A stretch of DNA of 17,825 nucleotides. Origin: Lachnospiraceae bacterium UBA3802. GTDB taxonomy: Bacteria; Bacillota; Clostridia; Lachnospirales; Lachnospiraceae. The DNA lies in contig DFEM01000073.1 in assembly GCA_002369155.1 (NCBI GenBank), positions 1 to 17,825 of the forward strand, read 5' to 3'. Below, in pieces: positions 14,067 to 17,825 of the stretch; the first letter of the stretch is position 1, and every line of letters begins with the position of its first letter. Position numbers and translations under genes: made by a program. The notes under the pieces are model-generated. The model saw only the letters and a list, made by a program, of their open reading frames with translations, was not told the DNA's origin and made no database searches.

Positions 14067-16367
14067 ATGAGCGAAAACAATGAAAATCTTGAATTTAAAA
14101 TTCATGAGGTTGTACGAAGAATCGTAGAATTAAGAGAGGTTATGAACCTTTCCGAAGAAGCACTTGCAAAAAAAATCGGGTTAAGTGTTGAGCAGTACAG
14201 AAAATACGAATCCGGTGAGGAAGATTTCCCTTTCACATTTATCTACAAGATTGCAAATGCATGCAAGGTCGACATGAACGATCTTTTAACCGGTGAATCA
14301 CCTGCACTCAGTGAGTATACCGTTACCAGAAAAGGCGAAGGAAGCGAAATCGTAAGACGTGAAGGTTTTATCTATCAAAACCTTGCACCCAAGTTTAAAA
14401 ACAAACTTGCTGAGCCTTTCTTTGTAAGAATTCCTTATTCGGAGGAAGCGCTTAATCCTCCCTATCATTTCTCGACGCATGTCGGCCAGGAGATGGATAT
14501 TGTAATCAAGGGCAACCTTAAAATGATGGTTGGTGATTCGGTTGAAATTCTTCATGAAGGCGATGCAATTTATTATGATTCATCGACTCCTCACAACGAG
14601 ATAGCTCTCGGCGGAGAAGATTGTGAGATTTATGCAATTGTTATGAACCCCGAGAAAAAGGGACTTTCAGAGGTTAAAGACAAGGTTAAGACAAGTACTG
14701 TTACAAATACCGATCTTGCCAAGATCAAGAATCCCATCTATGAGAAATTCATTGAGACTACAGTTGATGAGAACGGAATCTTCAATTCGATTAAATACAA
14801 AAATGACGATAAATTCAATTTTGCTTATGACATCGTTGATGAAATGGCAAAGAAGAATCCTTCCAAGACTGCAATGGTATATCTTTCCGAATTAAAGGAA
14901 GCCAGAAGATTTACATTTAAAGATATGTCCGATTATTCAAACCAGACTGCAAATTATTTTAAGTCGCTTGGCATCGGCAAGGGAGATAAAGTTCTAGTAG
15001 TACTTAAGAGACATTATCAGTTCTGGTTTACAATCCTTGCACTTCATAAAATCGGAGCAATCATTATCCCTGCAACACATCTTTTGAAGGATCATGATTT
15101 CGAATACAGATTCAATGCGGCTCACTGCAAGGCAATTGTTTGTACGGGTACGGGCGATGTTGCCGATCAGGCTGAATTTGCAGCCAAGAGATGCCCTGAT
15201 TTGAAGATTAAGGTTTGCGTTAACGGCCTTATAAGAAATGGATGGCATGATTTTAATGAAGAATTGAAAGCTTTCCCCAAGGAATTCGAAAAGCCGGCAG
15301 ATTATGCATGCGGTGACGATACAATGCTTATGTTCTTCACATCCGGAACCACGGGATATCCCAAGATTGCCGCTCATAACTTTAAGTACCCTCTCGGACA
15401 TTTCCCTACCGCAAAATATTGGCATAATGTTGATCCCAACGGACTTCATTTTACAATCGCCGATACCGGATGGGGCAAAGCATTATGGGGCAAGTTATAC
15501 GGACAGTGGATGTGCGAAGCTGCAACATTTGTTTATGATTTTGAGAAATTCAAAGCGGAAGACATTCTTCCTTTGTTCAAGCAATACAATATAACTACTT
15601 TCTGTGCACCTACAACAATGTACAGATTCTTCATTAAGGAAGACCTTACAAAATACGATTTAAGCTCAATCAAATACGCAACAGTTGCCGGAGAAGCAAT
15701 GAACCCCGAAGTTTACAATCAGTTCCTTAAGGCTACGGGAGTACGTATTATGGAAGGTTTCGGACAGACCGAAACAACACTTTCAATTGCCAACTTTGTA
15801 GGTGAGAGCAATAAGGTCGGATCCATGGGAAGACCTTCACCTCTTTATGATATTGATATTGTCGATCCTGACGGCAACCCCTGCAAGGTCGGTGAAACAG
15901 GAGAGATTGTCATCAATACACAGGGAGAAGTTCCCAACGGCCTCTTCCAGGGATATTTCGAAGATGAAGAAAAGACCAAAGAAGTATGGCACGACGGATA
16001 CTATCATACAGGTGACACAGCTTGGAAAGATGAAGACGGATTCTATTGGTATGTCGGCAGAGTAGATGATGTTATCAAATCTTCCGGATACCGTATCGGA
16101 CCTTTCGAAATCGAAAGCGTTATCATGGAACTTCCTTATGTTCTTGAATGTGCTGTTGTTGCTGCACCGGATGAAATCAGAGGCCAGGTTGTTAAAGCGA
16201 ATATCGTTCTTACTAAGGGCACTGAAGGAACGGAAGAACTTAAGAAGGAGATTCAGGTATATGTAAAAGAGCATACGGCTCCTTACAAATATCCCAGAAT
16301 AGTCGAATTCAGAGATGAACTTCCCAAAACAATTTCAGGAAAGATAAGACGTGTTGATTTAAGATAA
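14067..16367 (+). CDS. XRE-cupin-(AMP-forming acyl-CoA synthetase) fusion
   Basis: A 766-residue protein with three parts. Residues 12-76 are an XRE-type helix-turn-helix (MNLSEEALAKKIGLSVEQY). Residues about 115-195 are a cupin with candidate metal ligands H134, H138, E142 and H176. Residues about 250-766 are a full adenylate-forming enzyme: P-loop TSGTTGYPK (425-433), GFGQTE (564-569), TGD (648-650), hinge VGRVDDVIKSSGYR (663-676) and catalytic K759 in SGKIRR. The enzyme part resembles medium-chain/ACSM-type acyl-CoA synthetases, which convert an acid, ATP and CoA to acyl-CoA. The substrate is not readable by eye. XRE-cupin regulators are common as separate proteins; here one is continuous with the enzyme. 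GGAG eight bases before the ATG supports the start. Control by the upstream T-box points to an amino-acid-linked acid. Confidence 0.9.
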   Translation: MSENNENLEFKIHEVVRRIVELREVMNLSEEALAKKIGLSVEQYRKYESGEEDFPFTFIYKIANACKVDMNDLLTGESPALSEYTVTRKGEGSEIVRREGFIYQNLAPKFKNKLAEPFFVRIPYSEEALNPPYHFSTHVGQEMDIVIKGNLKMMVGDSVEILHEGDAIYYDSSTPHNEIALGGEDCEIYAIVMNPEKKGLSEVKDKVKTSTVTNTDLAKIKNPIYEKFIETTVDENGIFNSIKYKNDDKFNFAYDIVDEMAKKNPSKTAMVYLSELKEARRFTFKDMSDYSNQTANYFKSLGIGKGDKVLVVLKRHYQFWFTILALHKIGAIIIPATHLLKDHDFEYRFNAAHCKAIVCTGTGDVADQAEFAAKRCPDLKIKVCVNGLIRNGWHDFNEELKAFPKEFEKPADYACGDDTMLMFFTSGTTGYPKIAAHNFKYPLGHFPTAKYWHNVDPNGLHFTIADTGWGKALWGKLYGQWMCEAATFVYDFEKFKAEDILPLFKQYNITTFCAPTTMYRFFIKEDLTKYDLSSIKYATVAGEAMNPEVYNQFLKATGVRIMEGFGQTETTLSIANFVGESNKVGSMGRPSPLYDIDIVDPDGNPCKVGETGEIVINTQGEVPNGLFQGYFEDEEKTKEVWHDGYYHTGDTAWKDEDGFYWYVGRVDDVIKSSGYRIGPFEIESVIMELPYVLECAVVAAPDEIRGQVVKANIVLTKGTEGTEELKKEIQVYVKEHTAPYKYPRIVEFRDELPKTISGKIRRVDLR

Positions 16368-16371
16368 TTAA

Positions 16372-16401
16372 AAAAGGAGAGTGATTTTTCGCTCTCCTTT
16401 T
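16372..16401 (+). terminator. Intrinsic terminator after the synthetase fusion
   Basis: AAAAGGAGAGTGA and TCGCTCTCCTTTT pair around a TTTT loop with one G-T pair. The stem starts five bases after the stop codon and is followed by T residues. It makes the synthetase fusion a single-gene transcript. Confidence 0.85.
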
Positions 16402-16492
16402 AATGTATTTTTATCCGAAATTAAAATTTATAAAAAAAGATAGATATTTATTTATCAATATGATAGTATATTATCGTTGATTTGAGAACTGG

Positions 16493-16506
16493 TTAGTTGT
16501 TACTAA
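16493..16506 (+). promoter_or_regulatory. Small inverted repeat upstream of gpmI
   Basis: TTAGT-TGTT-ACTAA lies 40 bases before the gpmI start. It may be a 5' leader hairpin or chance in AT-rich DNA. No promoter upstream of it matches consensus well (TATATT at 16467 and TATTAT at 16469 lack a good -35). Confidence 0.3.
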
Positions 16507-16546
16507 TTGTTTCACGTAAAAGTGTTTAAATAAAGGAGATTTAATT

Positions 16547-17825
16547 ATGGCAAATGCACCTAAAGTATTGTTGATTTTAGACGGATACGGCCTTAATGAA
16601 AAGACTGAAGGCAATGCCGTTGCTCAGGCCAAAACACCTGTTATGGACAAACTTATGAAAGAATGTCCTTTCGTTAAAGGTTATGCTTCCGGAATGGCAG
16701 TAGGACTTCCCGAAGGTCAGATGGGTAACTCCGAAGTTGGCCATTTGAACATGGGAGCAGGAAGAATTGTATATCAGGAACTTACAAGAATCACCAAGGA
16801 AATCCAGGATGGAACATTTTTTGAAAATCCCGGACTTTTGGAAGCAGTAGAGAATTGCAAGAAGAACAATTCCGCACTTCACTTGTACGGACTTGTTTCC
16901 GACGGCGGTGTTCACAGCCACAATACCCATATTTACGGACTTCTCGAACTTGCAAAGAGAAACAATCTTGATAAGGTTTTTGTTCACTGTTTCCTTGACG
17001 GACGTGACACACCCCCTGCAAGCGGAAAAGATTTCGTTGGTGAACTTGAAGCAAAGATGAAAGAAATCGGTGTCGGTAAAGTCGGTGTTATCAGCGGAAG
17101 ATATTATGCAATGGACAGAGACAACAACTATGACCGTATCGAAAAAGCTTATGATGCATTAACAAAGGGTGAGGGTATCAAAGCCGACTCAGCTACAGGC
17201 GCTATTCAGGCATCTTATGACAACGGTGTTACAGATGAGTTTATGATTCCCACTGTTGTATGCGAAAACGGAGAACCCGTTGCTACTGTAAAAGATGGAG
17301 ATTCAATTATTTTCTTCAACTTCCGTCCCGACAGAGCAAGAGAAATTACCAGAGCTTTCTGCGATGATGATTTCAAGGGATTTGACAGAAAGAGACTTGA
17401 TGTTAAATATGTATGCTTTACTGAATACGATCCCACAATTCCCAACAAATCAGTTGCTTTCCATAAAGTGGAAGTTACCAATACATTCGGCGAGTGGCTT
17501 GCGGCAAACGGACTCAAGCAGGCAAGAATCGCTGAGACAGAGAAGTATGCCCATGTTACATTCTTCTTTAACGGCGGTGTGGAAACGCCCAATGAAGGTG
17601 AAGACAGAATTCTTGTTAATTCACCCAAATATGTTCCTACATATGACAAGAAACCCAGAATGAGTGCTTACACCGTATGTGATAAATTAAGCGAAGCAAT
17701 TACAGCAAAGAACGAAGACGGTTCTGCAAAGTATGATGTTATTATTTGTAACTTTGCAAACCCTGACATGGTTGGTCATACAGGTGTTATTGATGCAGCT
17801 GTTAAGGCAGTTGAGGCAGTAGATA
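16547..17825 (+). CDS. gpmI: 2,3-bisphosphoglycerate-independent phosphoglycerate mutase, cut by the window edge
   Basis: The first 426 residues of a glycolytic enzyme of usually about 510 that interconverts 3- and 2-phosphoglycerate through a phosphoserine on a di-manganese centre. It belongs to the alkaline phosphatase superfamily. The metal-binding N-terminus LLILDGYGL has the first Asp. The catalytic serine is S62 in [23 protein letters not shown] (near 123-128) and DGRDTPP are substrate-binding motifs, and [10 protein letters not shown] follows. The frame is still open at base 17825, so the last 80-90 residues lie outside the window. AAAGGAG precedes the ATG at 16547. It stands alone after a terminator, with 145 bases of AT-rich leader. 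Confidence 0.95.
   Translation, partial: MANAPKVLLILDGYGLNEKTEGNAVAQAKTPVMDKLMKECPFVKGYASGMAVGLPEGQMGNSEVGHLNMGAGRIVYQELTRITKEIQDGTFFENPGLLEAVENCKKNNSALHLYGLVSDGGVHSHNTHIYGLLELAKRNNLDKVFVHCFLDGRDTPPASGKDFVGELEAKMKEIGVGKVGVISGRYYAMDRDNNYDRIEKAYDALTKGEGIKADSATGAIQASYDNGVTDEFMIPTVVCENGEPVATVKDGDSIIFFNFRPDRAREITRAFCDDDFKGFDRKRLDVKYVCFTEYDPTIPNKSVAFHKVEVTNTFGEWLAANGLKQARIAETEKYAHVTFFFNGGVETPNEGEDRILVNSPKYVPTYDKKPRMSAYTVCDKLSEAITAKNEDGSAKYDVIICNFANPDMVGHTGVIDAAVKAVEAVD

Overview
The window looks like chromosomal DNA from a low-GC Firmicute of the class Clostridia, most likely a gut or rumen Lachnospiraceae relative. The grounds are an AT-rich base composition, strong GGAGG-type ribosome binding sites, a T-box leader, an mrnC-rlmB-sigH gene order, and housekeeping proteins of clostridial type. 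There is no phage, insertion sequence, CRISPR array, tRNA or rRNA. Genus cannot be fixed by eye.

Layout. Bases 56-2912 hold purB (adenylosuccinate lyase) and glmM (phosphoglucosamine mutase), closed by a strong terminator. Bases 3018-5824 hold mgtE (Mg2+ channel/transporter) behind a long leader with a 26-codon reading frame and several hairpins, then ispF and a one-GNAT-domain Eis-like acetyltransferase. Bases 5836-7111 hold a cysteine-responsive unit: a promoter overlapped by a dyad, a 41-codon Cys-rich leader peptide, a terminator with a competing antiterminator, and cysK. A GH3 beta-glucosidase lies on the minus strand (7243-9543), diverging from an unknown membrane-anchored protein (9727-10344). 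Bases 10421-13633 hold mrnC, rlmB, a SigH-like sigma factor, a 76-residue conserved-looking small protein and a four-TM coiled-coil protein that looks internally duplicated. Bases 13644-16401 hold a complete T-box leader driving an unusual single polypeptide that joins an XRE helix-turn-helix, a cupin and an AMP-forming acyl-CoA synthetase. The window ends inside gpmI (phosphoglycerate mutase, cut by the right edge).

Most of the interest is in regulation. Three leaders use three strategies: a peptide-coupled attenuator for cysK, a T-box for the fused acyl-CoA synthetase, and an unexplained small reading frame with switching hairpins before mgtE. The T-box is the strongest oddity. Its antiterminator bulge calls for a tRNA with discriminator A, and the best-fitting specifier is ATC (Ile). 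T-boxes normally control amino acid supply, so the fused enzyme may activate a branched-chain acid (for example 2-methylbutyrate) for reductive carboxylation to isoleucine. That link is inference, but it can be tested.
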